A stretch of DNA of 52,861 nt. Source: Acrasis kona (lineage: Eukaryota; Heterolobosea; Eutetramitea; Acrasida; Acrasidae). The notes under the pieces were generated by a model. The model did no database searches, had not been told where the DNA came from, and was given only the letters and a program-made list of their open reading frames with translations. Location of the stretch: assembly GCA_026419775.2 (NCBI GenBank), contig JAOPGA020000055.1, positions 1 to 52,861 on the forward strand. Direction: 5' to 3'. Positions 10,292 through 20,528 of the stretch are shown here, piece after piece. How positions within the stretch are numbered: position 1 is the first letter of the stretch; the number at the start of each line of letters is the position of its first letter. The translations under genes and the position numbers were made by a program.

Positions 10292-11909
10292 TTAATGTAT
10301 TACAAATATAATGTCAAAAGCATGTTCACCAACAGTGTTAATGTATTCTTGAATCCTGCTCAGTAGTTCCTGCTTCAATTCGAATTTTCTTAAAAGTGCC
10401 TTGAACGGATAAACAGAATTGCTCAATAATACTTTCACGTCACTTCTTGGGTCATCATACTTTAAAAATGTTTTGTATTGAGCTGGCTTTTCGTCCTTTG
10501 CATTTTTGCTAAATGAACAAAACTTCGATTGATCCAACTTGTGAGTGCACTCATCGAGATCCACCCATTCAAACGTAACGGGACAAAGTAGTTGTGAAGG
10601 TTTGTATTGGGCCTTGTACTTCATTTTTGCACAACTGTCATGTGGTTAGTAAAAAGTACGGGATGAAAAACTAACCTATGAATATAGAAACCCAAGTAAT
10701 AGTATTCAAACTCTGGGTGCTTTTGATTTTCCTCTGCGATCATCTTGATCTCTTGCAAGGCTGAATAGACACCCAGTGAGAGGTGAGAGTAGTCTGGGTC
10801 ATAAAAAAAGTAAACGGAACTCAAACCCTTGACTAGAACGTCAACGACGCTTACACCAACCAACACTTCATCCAATCTGTATTGTATGTGGTAACTTCCG
10901 TAACCAGAGAATGGACCAGAACCTTGCGCGACACTAGGTAGTGTCAAGCACGATGTACACAGGAAGCGTTTGTAGCTCTTTCTGTTGACCTCTTCGGGAT
11001 CATCATGATGGATGGTTGTTTGGTACTTTTTGTAAATGTTGAACTCCTCTTCGTCAAACGAAGACTTGACAAACTTTGTGGTTAATGATTTTGTTTTGTT
11101 CTTTTCTATTGGTTTTGGCTCAATGCTTTGTACGTCTTGTTCTATATATTAATGATTAGAGGAGATGGAAAGTATGGTGTACCTTTTTGTTGTGGTTTGT
11201 TGACAAAAATGTTGATGTACCCATTATCAGCACAACTTATACTGCTAATGTTTTTATTAGATATTATTTTTGATGAGAAGTATTCTGCAATCTCTTTTGG
11301 TTTCTTTGGTGCAGTTTGATCTTTGTAATGTTTCTTGAATTGACCAAGCAGCATCATGACAATGTTACTCGTGTAGTTTGCATCTGATGACTTCCCTTTG
11401 AGGCACGGGTTGACTCTGACGTCCGACTTGATTTGATCAAGTAGACTGATGAGGGGATCATGTACATTTCCACTTAGTATCTCTTCGACAGCATGGCGTA
11501 AGCACGTTGTGAGTTCCTGAGCCATGAGATCTTGGAAAGGCTTCTTTTTTGATGGGTTGTCTGACTTGGTTTTTTGTGTTTTTTCATCAGCATCACCTTT
11601 TAGAAATTTTTCAATCTTTTTAAGTGATTTACGATGGTGTTTGCTAGGTTTGAAGCGGTTTACATCAAGTCGGATCGCATACTGAGGGCAGCACATCGAT
11701 TCATTCTGTGGCTGATAAAAGAAGTTTCCGCTCCTCCTCCAGTTTCTTGCCATCATATCTTCGTAGTAATTGACCGGTAAATGTCCATGAATATGCATTC
11801 CAATGCAATTCCTTTTCTGTTTCCTTTCAATTTCATTTGTGGCCTCGTTCAGCTCTTTACAGTACCCGCACGATGACTCGTAAGCTCCATGATAATCAGC
11901 AATGCTCAT
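10292..11909 (-). CDS. ATE1: Arginyl-tRNA--protein transferase ATE1
   Basis: Three exons (11909-11183, 11141-10676, 10634-10292), with 41-nt GT-AG introns, give 511 residues, matching yeast (503) and human (518). ATE1 transfers arginine from Arg-tRNA to N-terminal Asp, Glu or oxidised Cys, marking proteins for the N-degron pathway. The N-terminus has the metal/heme-binding CGYC motif at about residues 14-17 and a later MCCPQYAIRLD, both invariant in ATE1. The GNAT-like C-terminal half has GSYHIQYRLDEVLVGVSVVD, SSVYFFYDPDYSHLSLGVYS and FYIHSCAKMKYKAQYKPS. The ATG at 11909 gives MSIADYHGAYESSCGYC. It is divergent from the ERMARD-like gene 88 bp away. Confidence 0.95.
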
Positions 11910-11997
11910 TTATTAAGATTGATCGTTCGGTGGAATCTCATTGATCGGGTTGAGTAAAAACAGTTGTTGTAACAAAGGTAGAACTCTAGAAACGAAC
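11910..11997. promoter_or_regulatory. Compact bidirectional promoter
   Basis: The 88 bp between the divergent ATE1 and ERMARD-like start codons must hold both 5' untranslated regions and core promoters. No TATA box stands out. Confidence 0.35.
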
Positions 11998-14016
11998 ATG
12001 CACGAAGTAAACACGCACCCACTAGAAAAAGAATGGTGCTTAGGTAAATCCATACTCAATGGTCATGAATCTACTCAGAATTTTGAAGCATTTTCACGAT
12101 ACAGAAATTTAGAGGAGCTGAGCACTTCTTTGTCGCAAAAAGTTTATCAACTCTTGCTTTCGGAACAAATATCACACGTACATGAGAATTTTCTTGACGA
12201 AAATGGCCTGATACACTGGAATTCGCTGACCAAGTCCAAGATTACAAACAACGACAGCACTCAAGATGAGGATGTGTTGTTCCAGCTCGCGTCAAAGTTT
12301 ATTCAAAGGGCCTCGCATTCAATACACGCTCAAATCTTCAAAAATCAATCATGCAATAATTTGAAAAGATATTTAAATGATCCTGACCTCTATTTTATTT
12401 TGACGAACGCCAACATTGATATCTTCAAAATGTTTTTAAATTCTTATGAAACATGTAGTCCTCTTGTTTGTTTTCAAGTAATCGTCCCATTCCTTGAACG
12501 AGGTCTTCAAGATTTAATTTTTAATTACCTCATCATGACCGACCCTGAATTAAATCTAATCAAAGTGAAAGAAAAAATTCCTAACAAGTTAAACGATTTG
12601 TTTGTGATTCCTGAACTAAATAAAGTGTTGGGACAAGATGTAGTTTTTTTATTGAGAGCATTTATCGGACCACTAAATGGTTTCAATCTGCGCAACATTA
12701 CGATTCATGGTTTCATTACTCCAAATGAATTTAGACCGTGTTACACCACTTTTCTTCTTGTTTTGTTCATGTCTGTGAGCAAGCTCACTAGTAAATATTT
12801 TTCTGGATATCACTATAAATATAGGGAATGGTTTAAATGTGAATACTCGGAACCAAATATCTTAATGAATAGTGAGGCGGTGAGCATGGTAAAACAAGAT
12901 TTTATTGACTTATTTTCTTCCTCAATGTTTGTGCTACCGCAATGGAGAGTAGTTTGGAGTGAGGCTATTGACTTGTATGAACAACAAAAATATTTTCATT
13001 TTTTGGTTGCAATTTTTCCTTTATTGGAGCATTCTTTACGTAGGGTGTATGTGTGCTCAAACGGAACGCAAAGTGCATTGTTGACGGCTGATAAGAACAC
13101 TTTGTATACTACCCTTGACATCCTTTTGGACACAAGGGGAAGTAACAAAATATTTGAAGAGATTGGTGCGCCGTTATGTAATTATCTATTCGATCTATTT
13201 ATATGGACTGATTCCGAAATTAGAATAAGAGACCATGTGTCCCATGGCAATGTAGATCCGTTGTGTATTTCCCACGATATTGCTCATCATGTTTTGCTTG
13301 TGGCGCTCGCACTATGTGATAAGTATAACGTCTCCAAGAAACCATGTTACATTGCGGAGAAATGTACAAGGTATATATTAGATGAGTACAAGCCCTTGTA
13401 TCATCCAAAAAGTGTTCTAATAAATAATATATTCCGTGTTGAGGTCCAGTTGAACCATTTCGATGGTTTTGTTAGTCAAGTTGACGAAAACAACATTACA
13501 ATAAATGACAGTGTTCAGGCACTATCAGTCGAGATACATAAAAGGCTTGATTTACTTAAGGACATTCGCAACCAGCATGGTACCCGAATGATATTCGATG
13601 TACATCTCCCGGAAAAGGAGTTGAAAAAGTACACCGTTTGTAATAAGATTATAATTCACGTCATGAATTGTTGCATGATGCTTGAAAAAAAATATTTAGA
13701 GTTAAACCATAAAATAAAAGATAGAAGTGCCTGGAAAAGAGATAGAAAGGCATTTGAATTTTTAACATCTGTATTAAATTCTTTTGTGTCATTTTTTAAG
13801 TTGTTACTTTCATTGGTTGAATTCTGTGCTGCTACAAGTGAAAAAGAGAGCCTTGCTTTAAGCGTATGGAATGGATCGGGTGCTATAGAAAGCTCGATTA
13901 GTGATAACAATTTTACAAGATCGTTTGAAATCATGTTGGCCATGATAGTCCCTCAACCAAATCATATTACTTACAGAGCCCTCACAAAAAGACAAGCGTT
14001 ACAAATGTTCATATGA
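11998..14016 (+). CDS. ERMARD/DUF4209-like protein
   Basis: 672 residues without introns from the ATG at 11998. The region from about residue 330 to 440 matches the DUF4209 signature of ERMARD (endoplasmic reticulum membrane-associated RNA degradation protein). It has the segment FPLLEHSLRRVYVC, then DKNTLYTTLDILLD, then FDLFIWTDSEIRIRDHVSHG, where family members read 'VRDRLSHGE'. The conserved RD..SHG cluster recalls HEPN-like RNases, though that link is inference. The C-terminal third is helical with hydrophobic stretches near residues 600-620 that could contact membrane. The function in animals is poorly defined. The start is set by the first ATG; the frame is open 57 nt further upstream without another ATG. 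Confidence 0.7.
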   Translation: MHEVNTHPLEKEWCLGKSILNGHESTQNFEAFSRYRNLEELSTSLSQKVYQLLLSEQISHVHENFLDENGLIHWNSLTKSKITNNDSTQDEDVLFQLASKFIQRASHSIHAQIFKNQSCNNLKRYLNDPDLYFILTNANIDIFKMFLNSYETCSPLVCFQVIVPFLERGLQDLIFNYLIMTDPELNLIKVKEKIPNKLNDLFVIPELNKVLGQDVVFLLRAFIGPLNGFNLRNITIHGFITPNEFRPCYTTFLLVLFMSVSKLTSKYFSGYHYKYREWFKCEYSEPNILMNSEAVSMVKQDFIDLFSSSMFVLPQWRVVWSEAIDLYEQQKYFHFLVAIFPLLEHSLRRVYVCSNGTQSALLTADKNTLYTTLDILLDTRGSNKIFEEIGAPLCNYLFDLFIWTDSEIRIRDHVSHGNVDPLCISHDIAHHVLLVALALCDKYNVSKKPCYIAEKCTRYILDEYKPLYHPKSVLINNIFRVEVQLNHFDGFVSQVDENNITINDSVQALSVEIHKRLDLLKDIRNQHGTRMIFDVHLPEKELKKYTVCNKIIIHVMNCCMMLEKKYLELNHKIKDRSAWKRDRKAFEFLTSVLNSFVSFFKLLLSLVEFCAATSEKESLALSVWNGSGAIESSISDNNFTRSFEIMLAMIVPQPNHITYRALTKRQALQMFI

Positions 14017-14047
14017 TTTTTAAGGTATGACCTAGCGCCAAGGAAAT

Positions 14048-14070
14048 CTTGTTAAGTCGGGCTTAACAAG
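14048..14070. terminator. Hairpin just after the ERMARD-like stop codon
   Basis: A perfect 9-bp inverted repeat, CTTGTTAAG then CTTAACAAG, with loop TCGGG. It lies 31 nt past the TGA, inside the likely 3' untranslated region. An RNA-stability or processing element is possible; nothing in the sequence decides. Confidence 0.4.
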
Positions 14071-14163
14071 GAACAAAAATATGCGAGAGCATGAAGAAGA
14101 ACAGAGATAATAAATGTTGCATAATTTTAAAGACTGTAATTACATATGTAATATAGACTTTGT

Positions 14164-14370
14164 TTACAAAGCGCAGTAAAGAGAGGTGGCTGTTGGATTC
14201 CAAGGCTGTGGTGGCACGGGCATCATGCTTGGGTATTCACATACAAAAATAATATTCATAAATAAAAGTGTCATTAGTATATCATACAAACTTGTCACTT
14301 TAATTTCTGGTTGAGTTGTTTCAGAACCATTTCTTTTACCGGTATTTCCGTATATCACTACCACTACCAT
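14164..14370 (-). CDS. Possible 68-residue single-pass membrane protein
   Basis: An ATG-started ORF on the minus strand. It has one clear membrane segment, TSLYDILMTLLFMNIIFVCE, at about residues 26-45, and a proline-rich tail (MMPVPPQPWNPTATSLYCAL). No family is recognised. It would be divergent from the secreted-protein gene, with 105 bp between starts. The ORF is short, so chance cannot be excluded, but the ordered head-helix-tail layout favours a real small protein. Confidence 0.4.
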   Translation of the reverse strand: MVVVVIYGNTGKRNGSETTQPEIKVTSLYDILMTLLFMNIIFVCEYPSMMPVPPQPWNPTATSLYCAL

Positions 14371-14475
14371 AAGCGGGAAAACCGTGATCAGCCGATTGGA
14401 CTCTTAATGTATATTTGAAGATCATTGAAATATAAAGGTGCAACCGAAAGACATTCACTTACTCAATTTTTCAAA

Positions 14476-15503
14476 ATGTGGTCATGCCTTGCCTTGTTGA
14501 TTCTTTCAATAGCTACCTTATGCTTTGCGACTGAGCACAAAACACTTGTCGTCATGAAGGTGTTTTCGTCAATGAAGAACCCAGAGTGGTATGTAGGTGG
14601 TGCTTCACGTGAGGAGTTGTTAAAAATTGGTAAGTAACAAGTCCATCTGACAAGCTAACTAGGACACAGTCAGACCTTTGTACGGCAAAGAAGAGCACAA
14701 GTGCAACAGAGAAGGTGACAACTTGGGATACACCGGTTTCAATGTCGTCGACTCTTCCGACGATAAATGTGTGTATGTCGTCAACTCCATCGACGCAGAA
14801 AGCTACCTACTAAACACCTATATCAAAACAAAAACAATGGAGAACGAAGATCCCAACAGACTAAAAACTATAGTGGAGCACGTCAAATCTGTTATGTCCG
14901 CAGGTGTTAAGACTGTGATAGTTCCTGATGCACCTGTCTATCCTAGAGTAAACCAGATAGTGAGGGGACCAGACAACGTCACAAAATACTCACCTGAAAG
15001 GTAAATTATTAATCTTGTTAATTTGATCTAAAATGTAGATGGAACAACGACTCTGTTACCCTAAGAAATAACAATTGCTATAATTATGGTACAGACGTCC
15101 GTACAGACACTTTCGCCGTTCCTGGACAGGGTTCTGGAAGCATGATGACAGTTGTCGATTGCGAGGACGTTTGGGAAGCTAGTATTAGAGATGGTTTAAT
15201 CCCACTTGAAAGCAAGCAATGTCCTGTCCAGGATAAACCTGAACTTGGCCACTATGTCATTCTTGTCATTTGGCCTTCTATTGATTTCCACGTAAGTACT
15301 TTTTTGAATCAAATACTCACTATCATAAGTGGTACCGTAAAGATGCAGAAGGCTACTGGAGTCACAAACCTGGTCGCACTCCAGTCAAAGCTACTGATGC
15401 AGACAACAACAAGATTTTAAATCCAGACAACGCAAACATCAAACCATATACTGAGCGTTGTGGATATTATGTTGTTGTTCCTTCCAAGATTAATATCAAA
15501 TAA
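14476..15503 (+). CDS. Secreted protein of an unnamed family (GYWSHKPG motif)
   Basis: Four exons (14476-14629, 14670-15000, 15039-15291, 15330-15503) give 303 residues. The first 18 residues (MWSCLALLILSIATLCFA) are a signal peptide. The mature protein has even-spaced cysteines that probably form disulfides. The C-terminal block carries WNNDSVTLRNNNCYNYGTDV, GHYVILVIWPSIDFHWYRKD and EGYWSHKPGRTPV, ending in ERCGYYVVVPSK. From memory the 'VIWPG.DYHWYR...G.WSHKPG' pattern occurs in uncharacterised bacterial and fungal secreted proteins, so this may be an ancient or transferred family. No catalytic site can be named. The ATG at 14476 is chosen because it begins the signal peptide. Confidence 0.75.
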
Positions 15504-15681
15504 ACATGATTATCAATACTTGCGCTAACATTCATGTGTGATATGTTGTCTTTTCGGCAGCGAAAATTCCAGTGTAAATAGATAATATAGGTAATGTTCG
15601 CCATTATGACGCGTCCACATATCTAGTCGTTTTCCAAACAGTTGAACAATTTGGTTGACCAAAGTGAAAGAAAAACTTGAA

Positions 15682-17538
15682 ATGCATTACGAACAGGGTG
15701 ATCTAATACTAACAAAAATCTTGAACGAAGACAATGTACCCAAAAGAAATACAATGCTCAAGAGAGTGTTAGAAACAATACACGACTGGGATGTTGAAAA
15801 AAGAGATGAATGGATGTCGCAACTTTTCCATCAAAGACAACTTGTTAGGGTATCTGAAGATAAGGTTCACAAAAACCTCCACGCCTCATTTAATTTTCTG
15901 ATGGAAAATGGATTCATGAAACATTTACTTGAAATGATCGCCAAATGCTACTCCGGCTACATGGATGCTGATTCCGAAAAGGTATCACTTCTCGAATCAC
16001 TTCCGCCATGTGAGTCCCAGGCTGGTATGAGTGCGTCCATGCTTTTGGCAGACTATACTCACCCCCAAAGAAGAACACCTTTGTATATCAAAACAGCCAA
16101 AGATATGGTGGAGCACAATGGTGTGCTCATGATGTGCAACGGAATGCTTTATGGATGTTCCACAATCAAATACACATGCGCCGGTATTCTTAAATGGTGT
16201 GTAATAGAAAAGATAATAAGGGACCAACTTATCCTAGATGACAATAAAGTTTTGTGCAAAATAATGGACTGTATAGTTTATGCTCTACAGCTTCCTGATG
16301 ATTTTATGGTGAAAGAGTTCAAAACAGTGAGGGGTACTTTCCAAAGGAATGCCTTCTCTGCAGATTTGCTCTTAAAGCACTGTGAGGACGATTATTGTCG
16401 TCATAGGTGGCAAGTTTTATACGAAAACACCTCCAGCCTTCTTACAAAAGTATTAAAATATTTACCCACGTGTCAAATAGCCATTGCATCCACTCCAAAG
16501 CTGTTTGATACCATTTTGCAACAATTTAGAAAATTACCTAGTCCATATCTAATTGTATCTGGTTTATATACCGCAAATGCCCGCTCTCTTGCACTCTTGA
16601 CTCGCGCGCCTCTACAATTAGAAGATGCGAGCAATGATTATGAACAAATGTACGTCGACTTTGTAAATAACACCGAGGGTGGAGTTGCTAGCATCGTTAA
16701 GACATATTTGTGGATGCTAAAAAAGGTGAACAGCGTTCAATACGCTAATGACCTTGTCAAACAGTTTGTTGACATTCATAAATTCTTAGAAAAACCTGAT
16801 GGTAAATGGAAGGCGATGGATCTTTTGTGCGAGAATCCACACGACAGAATCATCGGTAATATCAACTCTGCAGAAGAACTGCTGTTGTATTCCATCTCAG
16901 ACATGTCTTTTTCCAATTTTGTTGCACAAGATTTGGCCGTTAACCACGCTTGGTTGGTGGATTTAATGGAGCGCTTCCTTAATCTAAATGGTAAAAACAC
17001 CAATACTTGGGTTGTTGCTATCAGAAACCAATGTTTATCTGGAATGATTAATCCATACATTGAGAAGGACAAAACATATGGTCAACATCCTACTGACGTC
17101 TACGCCAGTAAAGATTTTATTGGGGCTTGTGTTGTGTTACTTAGAAACGTGATGAAATATAATAAAAATGTTGAGCAGAACAAGAGGATACTCATCGATC
17201 AAAAATACTTTTTATGTATGCTTCACTCTAGTTCATGCCTCAAGGCAAAAGGTGTCGAAGTATTGAAGCAACAAGCAGTAAATAGCACAAGCTCTGCACT
17301 TATATATTTCTCAAACGCGCTTCATGTTCTTCCCAAACCAGGTGATGTTGATTACTTCTTCATCGAAAGTAACAAGCAACTATGCGACCTAAAGGTTGTT
17401 CTTCATAGCAACAGGGCAGAGATGTATTTGCAGTTAGGCGATCAAAGAGCGGCAAAGATTGATCTGGAGACTGCTCTCAAGTTGGACCCTCAACACGAGA
17501 AAAGCAAAAAGAGAATGGAGAGAATTACCATTTGTTAA
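15682..17538 (+). CDS. TPR-repeat protein, otherwise unknown
   Basis: 618 residues, one exon, starting at the ATG at 15682; the frame is open 36 nt further upstream without an ATG. The C-terminus has a clear tetratricopeptide unit, VVLHSNRAEMYLQLGDQRAA followed by DLETALKLDPQHEKSKKR, and an adjacent helix pair at about 540-575 may be another. This resembles the TPR end of co-chaperones and SMYD-type proteins, but no MYND zinc finger or SET motif is present. The first 530 residues are mostly helical with scattered cysteines and match nothing I recognise. A scaffold or chaperone-adapter role is inference only. Confidence 0.65.
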   Translation: MHYEQGDLILTKILNEDNVPKRNTMLKRVLETIHDWDVEKRDEWMSQLFHQRQLVRVSEDKVHKNLHASFNFLMENGFMKHLLEMIAKCYSGYMDADSEKVSLLESLPPCESQAGMSASMLLADYTHPQRRTPLYIKTAKDMVEHNGVLMMCNGMLYGCSTIKYTCAGILKWCVIEKIIRDQLILDDNKVLCKIMDCIVYALQLPDDFMVKEFKTVRGTFQRNAFSADLLLKHCEDDYCRHRWQVLYENTSSLLTKVLKYLPTCQIAIASTPKLFDTILQQFRKLPSPYLIVSGLYTANARSLALLTRAPLQLEDASNDYEQMYVDFVNNTEGGVASIVKTYLWMLKKVNSVQYANDLVKQFVDIHKFLEKPDGKWKAMDLLCENPHDRIIGNINSAEELLLYSISDMSFSNFVAQDLAVNHAWLVDLMERFLNLNGKNTNTWVVAIRNQCLSGMINPYIEKDKTYGQHPTDVYASKDFIGACVVLLRNVMKYNKNVEQNKRILIDQKYFLCMLHSSSCLKAKGVEVLKQQAVNSTSSALIYFSNALHVLPKPGDVDYFFIESNKQLCDLKVVLHSNRAEMYLQLGDQRAAKIDLETALKLDPQHEKSKKRMERITIC

Positions 17539-17606
17539 GTGAGGTCTCCATCTTGCAACAATAAAAAAACCTGTTATAACGTAAAGACTTTAATTGAACA
17601 GTGCTT

Positions 17607-18643
17607 TTAGTTTATTTTATATTTTGGCTTTTCTCCTTTTAATATTCGAAGAAGTTCTTGAGCAGCTTTTATTCGCATCTCCTCAAAAGCCTCTTCAGAA
17701 TAAAAAGCACAGTGTGGAGTGAGGATTAGATTCGGAACATGTTTAAGGTGTCCTTCATAAGGTTCAACTTCCTGTACGTCGAGGGCTGCCCCAAGCAAGT
17801 GCCCGTCTAAAAGTGCTGATGCGAGAGCATTTTCTTCAATTAGTGGACCTCTAGCTGTATTTACGATGTAAGCTCCCTTCTTTATTTTGTAAATGTTATC
17901 AATGTTGATCATGTGTTTGTTGGAACTTGGGGTCAGAATAAAAATAGAGTTCGACTTACTCATCAAGAAAACAATGCAGAGAAATGACATCACTAGTGGA
18001 CAAGAGTTCCTCTAAAGAGTCTTTTTGTACTATCCCAAGTGCCTTTGCCTGGCCGGGTTTAATGTATGGGTCATAGTATTGTACTTGCATCTCAAAAGCC
18101 TTGGCTCTGTTACATGAGAAGATTAGTAGGTTTGGTATTGTACCTCAATGCTGTTGCTGTGCCAATGCGTCCCAGGCCAATAATGCCCAAGGTTTTACCC
18201 GCCACTCTATGTATACGGTACTCTTGTCTCATAGCAGTTGGTGTCACGTAGGTAGGATTATCACCTTTTAATTTATAGCCAAGTTCATGGTTTTTTCTTA
18301 ATAAATTTAGCATGTGGCAAATTGCAGAATCAGCAACCTCGCTTGTTCCATAATCTGGCACATTGCTTACCTGTATTTTCAACTCGGCAGCGCGTTGATA
18401 GTCGATGTTGTCGAAGCCAACACCAAGCCTTACTATTCCTTTTAATTTTTCTTTAATGCTTTCGAGGTGTTCTTTAGATATGTAAAGATCGTGCCAAGCT
18501 AGAAATCCATCATACTGCTTCATGATTAACTCTGGCCAATCCCCTTGTTGCATTTCTATAATATCTATACTATCAACACCCAGTATAGATTTTTCAATTG
18601 ACAGATCACCATCAAACTTCCCTAGCATAGCCACTTTGTACAT
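17607..18643 (-). CDS. D-2-hydroxyacid dehydrogenase, CtBP-like
   Basis: Three exons (18643-18144, 18106-17960, 17925-17607), joined across 38-nt and 34-nt introns, give 321 residues. The Rossmann motif GIIGLGRIGTATALR binds NAD(H). The catalytic set is visible: Arg in GVGFDN..-distal NTARGPLIEE, Glu in LDVQEVEPYEG, and His in TPHCAFYSEEA. The TPH.A.YSE stretch and the general spacing are closer to the transcriptional corepressor CtBP than to phosphoglycerate or formate dehydrogenases. Whether it is an enzyme or a corepressor cannot be decided here; no long disordered tail is present. It is divergent from the 104-residue gene 66 bp away. Confidence 0.85.
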
Positions 18644-18709
18644 TGTCTTCAGCTTTGTAATTCAGGGATAATAGTTGAAGAAATTCTTTGGAAAGGTTCA
18701 AAATTTAAC

Positions 18710-19024
18710 ATGACTAACGAAGACAAAGAAGAGACATATGAAAAACAACCACAACCCAAAGCCTTTAAAATATGGAACTCATTAAGTCTTTGCTACATCG
18801 ACGCCGAAAATGCCAAGAGGAGGTTGAACAATGATTTTAAGGAAAATACAAATAACAACACACAACCTCCACCATGTAGAGGAATATTTCGAAAAATGAC
18901 TGATCTTTTCGAAGACGCATATTACGCATACTCAACTAGCAAAGAACTTCAAGAGATAAAAGAAAACCCAGCAAAAGAACGGAAATTGTTTCGCACGAGC
19001 CAAGACAAATATGCTGAGAAGTAG
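18710..19024 (+). CDS. Hypothetical 104-residue protein
   Basis: ATG-started, charged and helical, with no membrane segment. It begins MTNEDKEETYEKQPQPKAFK and contains the compact block RGIFRKMTDLFEDAYYAYST, probably an amphipathic helix. I recognise no family. The start is 66 bp from the divergent CtBP-like gene, which supports a shared promoter and a real gene. Confidence 0.5.
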   Translation: MTNEDKEETYEKQPQPKAFKIWNSLSLCYIDAENAKRRLNNDFKENTNNNTQPPPCRGIFRKMTDLFEDAYYAYSTSKELQEIKENPAKERKLFRTSQDKYAEK

Positions 19025-19642
19025 CTTTATTTTAATTTAGCTTGGACATTACATTGTTGTACAAATGGAAGGAAGGCTTGCAGTTCTTACTTTAACAATA
19101 TGTTTTTGACATTACATGTCAAAATCTAAGTCTCCTGCAAATAAACGTAACTTATTCAAATCTCCACTTTGACCCTTTTTCGGTACTTTTTTTGCTCATT
19201 TCATTGCTGTATATTAGTGAAGTGAATGAATGTGACTTCGAGAGCTGATTTGTGGAAGTATGTTTCTGGTGTTAGGAAAAGGAAGAACAATTCAAAAATT
19301 AGAAGAGATGAGTATTTAATAATGATGCATGAAGGTAGTTTAGATTTCGTTTATATTACAATTTCTTGCTCTCTCTTTCTTCTTGTATTTGGTCAAAGGT
19401 CTTACTTTCCTCAAGTTTTGAGTTTTCCTCCTTATTTCGGTAGGATAGTTCGCTCTTGATCTGATCCTTCTCGCTAACTGAGTTGTTGCAATTCATTTCT
19501 TTGATCTTTATTTTTAGTGTCGGATTCTAAAAAAACAATAGGATTATAAATACGAAAGCAGATCCTTTTTTGATCTTTATTTTTAGTGACACCTTCTTCA
19601 AGTCAGATTTGAAAAGACATTCTTTCACGAAACAAACACAAC
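19025..19642. other. Gap with repeats and a possible exon remnant
   Basis: About 620 bp with no intact gene. Minus-strand bases near 19112-19185 are open and end in a plausible C-terminus, NKLRLFAGDLDFDM then TAA, but no upstream exon joins it. Inverted repeat TTTTGACAT/ATGTCAAAA with a 3-nt loop lies at 19104-19124. A 20-bp direct repeat (TTTGATCTTTATTTTTAGTG) occurs at 19500-19519 and 19569-19588. Confidence 0.4.
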
Positions 19643-20481
19643 ATGAAACCACAAAATTCGTCACAAATCATAGGAGCCCTTATGGGTGTATTTGTGTTTG
19701 TTGCGCGAAGCAGGATAATTTATAAACAGACTCAACATGCTCATACTGAAGCAGTAAAAAGTATACTTGTTATAATTGCGTCTGACGTTACATCTAAACT
19801 CCAAATTGAACAACGGTGAGTACCTCTCCAACTCCATGGCTTCAAAAGCGGAAGCTTATATTCCTGAACGTAGTGGTCCTTGTTGCTTGATAATTTTCCC
19901 ACACATGTGAATTGTGAATCTGCACCTTCTTCAAATGTAAAATGTAATCCACTAATGATTAGGCGTAAAGTGAATATGCAGCAACTTCCACCATTTTTTA
20001 AGACTGCACGAAACAGCTCAAATCCTTCCTCCACAGCCTGAATACAACCGCTTATTTCAAGAACAAGATTTTTGATGCTCGAGCCGATAGAACATTTGCT
20101 GAACATGTCAATGAATGCAGAAGAGTCTGCTTAATCATAATCTGAGATTAATCTGATCATAATCCATGGATTAATCTGGAGCTCAAACAAAATGCCACCA
20201 AGGCCTTCTACGGAAGCTACACCAAATTTACGGACAAATTGGCTCTAGAGGGAGTAGGGAGTTTGGTACCATTATGTTGCAAGAGCCCCTGGATCATTGG
20301 AGGATTTGGACCTTGGAAACAAGAACTCAAGAACACCATACAACCTTGAACATTATTCGGAAGTATTGTCTTCTTAGGAAGCATCCTCATGATTATTGGT
20401 GCTGCTTTATGGTTTGCAGGGACTGTATTCTCTTATGCCACCTTTATGATGAACATCAGCATTATTACGGTAACCCTCTAA
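19643..20481 (+). pseudogene. Spliced membrane-protein locus with an in-frame TGA
   Basis: Exon 1 (19643-19815) begins MKPQNSSQIIGALMGVFVFV, a signal-anchor helix, then a coiled helix. A GTGAGT donor at 19816 and the pyrimidine-rich acceptor CCTCCACAG at 20035 join in phase to exon 2 (20036-20124), which continues LNTTAYFKNKIFDARADRTF. A second in-phase 57-nt intron (20125-20181) leads to a third exon that reads ATKAFYGSYTKFTDKLALEG and ends in a strong membrane helix (GSILMIIGAALWFAGTVFSY). This exon has one in-frame TGA at 20347. It is either a recent pseudogene, a sequence error or a missed splice. No family is recognised. The 220-nt first intron is much longer than its neighbours. Confidence 0.4.
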
Positions 20482-20528
20482 GTTGTACCATAGAATTTAA
20501 TCCCAGCTTAAGCTTACATTTAAACGGT

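Noticed and set aside
19741-20106. 121-codon minus-strand ORF
   Set aside because: It lies mostly inside a plus-strand intron with good splice signals and extends into exons on both sides. It has no recognisable domain, but it is noted as a finding because RNA could overturn this.
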